A model generated the notes under the pieces. The model made no database searches, had not been told where the DNA came from, and was given only the letters and a program-made list of their open reading frames with translations. The translations under genes and the position numbers were made by a program. Positions 63,306-64,000 of a DNA stretch of 64,000 bases are shown here, in pieces (within the stretch, counting starts at the first letter, position 1; each line of letters opens with the position of its first letter). Origin of the DNA: Neobacillus citreus. GTDB lineage: Bacteria > Bacillota > Bacilli > Bacillales > Cytobacillaceae. The DNA lies in contig NZ_JAGYPE020000017.1 of NCBI RefSeq assembly GCF_018343545.2, positions 28,780 to 92,779 of the forward strand. Reading direction: 5' to 3'.

Positions 63306-63758
63306 TTAAATATCACTCTGTTTTTTTCGTAAACTATTAAAATATAGAAAAATCGGCAGCGGAATAATGATGAATCCTAGGCTTTTGATAATTTGGTTCT
63401 TGGCTTGCTCTCGTGTTCGGTTCTTTTGATCTTCGACGGCCTGTTCGTAGTTCGCACGAAGTTCTTTCTCAGTCAATTTCTCTCCATTTTCATTCGAAAT
63501 CTTACCGCTTTCTTTCATCATTTTAAAATCTTCATAGCTTTGATAATAGCCCGGCGGACTAATCAAATCAGCGGCTGCCATAAAAATCGAGATCCCGCCT
63601 CCGATGACCATCATCAGGGTTGCAAATAACACCAAATACGTATAAAGATGGCGTATCACAGCCTCTCCCCCCTTGTCTTTGTATTTCACTACAGAAACAA
63701 CAATAAAAATAAGCAAAACTGCAGGTAAAAATATACTTAATAGACTAAAGGCAATCAA
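63306..63758 (-). CDS. Membrane protein of unknown function (DUF5671-like)
   Basis: This 150-residue protein has an N-terminal helix, two central segments (LYTYLVLFATLMMVIGGGISIF) and a C-terminal helix (SLGFIIIPLPIFLYF). The block ADLISPPGYYQSYEDFK after the second pair resembles a small family of YrhC/DUF5671-type proteins. It starts with TTG after GGGGGTATTGCC. The function is unknown. It is convergent with mreBH. Confidence 0.65.
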   Translation of the reverse strand: MIAFSLLSIFLPAVLLIFIVVSVVKYKDKGGEAVIRHLYTYLVLFATLMMVIGGGISIFMAAADLISPPGYYQSYEDFKMMKESGKISNENGEKLTEKELRANYEQAVEDQKNRTREQAKNQIIKSLGFIIIPLPIFLYFNSLRKKQSDI

Positions 63759-63884
63759 GGCAATACCCCCATTTTTTCAAATGGTCAATCCTTACAATAT
63801 TATTATTTCACCAATGTTAAATCATTCCAATACGTTTTAAGGTTATTTTGTTGCAATTTTCGCAATCTTTTTGGATTAATATCT

Positions 63885-64000
63885 CATTGGTAAATGGTTA
63901 TTTTTACCTATTTTCATATAAGAGACATTTTTCGGGTAAAATAACGGCTCTATTTTTACCCTTCACCCATCTGATTCTGACTCCCGGGCAAAATAAAGCG
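63885..64000. repeat. 52-bp tandem array D (key word TAAAATA), runs off the window
   Basis: One full unit (63937-63988, exactly 52 bp) lies between a degenerate copy and the start of another at the window edge (CAAAATAAAGCG). The unit begins right after TTCGGG, has the palindrome TAAAATA-N7-TATTTTT, a C-rich middle and ends CCCGGG. It has the same phase as arrays A-C. Confidence 0.75.

Overview
The window reads as chromosomal DNA of a spore-forming member of the Bacillaceae (a Neobacillus/Bacillus-like organism). The evidence is the block lexA-yneA-yneB-ynzC-tkt-sirA-yneF-ynzD-ccdA-ccdC-yneK in B. subtilis order, a second block glnR-glnA / ynbB-hflX-spoVK-hfq-miaA, a gerA-type germinant receptor operon, sporulenol synthase, SirA and SpoVK. 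Most genes lie on the minus strand, starts are preceded by strong Shine-Dalgarno sites, and TTG/GTG starts are frequent.

Layout. 1-1.9 kb: a partial MobA-like nucleotidyltransferase and an NCS2 purine permease. 2-5.8 kb: gerA-gerB-gerC operon. 5.9-7.6 kb: a decayed DnaD-type gene, a crotonase, and fragments of a lost oxidoreductase gene. 7.6-9.3 kb: a two-gene operon of unknown function (band-7-like protein plus SH3b membrane protein). 9.5-11.7 kb: small transporter, paiA, a MarR regulator with palindromic operators, and a GNAT gene broken by one stop codon. 11.8-14.5 kb: acyl-CoA synthetase, two 21-bp repeat arrays, yabR. 14.6-22.4 kb: a four-gene Wadjet (JetDABC) plasmid-defence operon. 22.5-24 kb: DEAD-box helicase DbpA. 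24.3-33.9 kb: a LysR regulator and an eight-gene operon (TRAP dicarboxylate transporter plus CoA-transferase, acyl-CoA dehydrogenase, enoyl-CoA hydratase, HMG-CoA-lyase-like protein and MmgE/PrpD protein) whose logic fits import and beta-oxidation-like cleavage of a branched dicarboxylic acid. 34.3-40.35 kb: a segment bounded by a decayed and an intact selenocysteine tRNA, carrying membrane proteins, a flavodoxin-fold oxidoreductase, sporulenol synthase and an epimerase. 40.6-53 kb: the yne/ccd/lexA core region, into which a BmrCD-like heterodimeric ABC exporter is inserted. 53.2-63.8 kb: nitrogen control (glnRA), ynbB, hflX, spoVK, hfq, miaA, mreBH.

The most unusual content is non-coding. 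Four separate intergenic arrays (near 41.1, 55.1, 55.5 and 63.9 kb) have different sequences but the same 52-bp period, the same 21-nt palindrome centred on unit position 11, and the same closing (T/C)CGGG-type block, all in the same orientation. Two further arrays at 13.5-13.9 kb share a 21-bp period and scaffold but differ in their key word. I know of no named element with these properties.

Limits: family assignments come from reading the protein sequences, without database searches. Repeat alignments were done by eye but base-counted.
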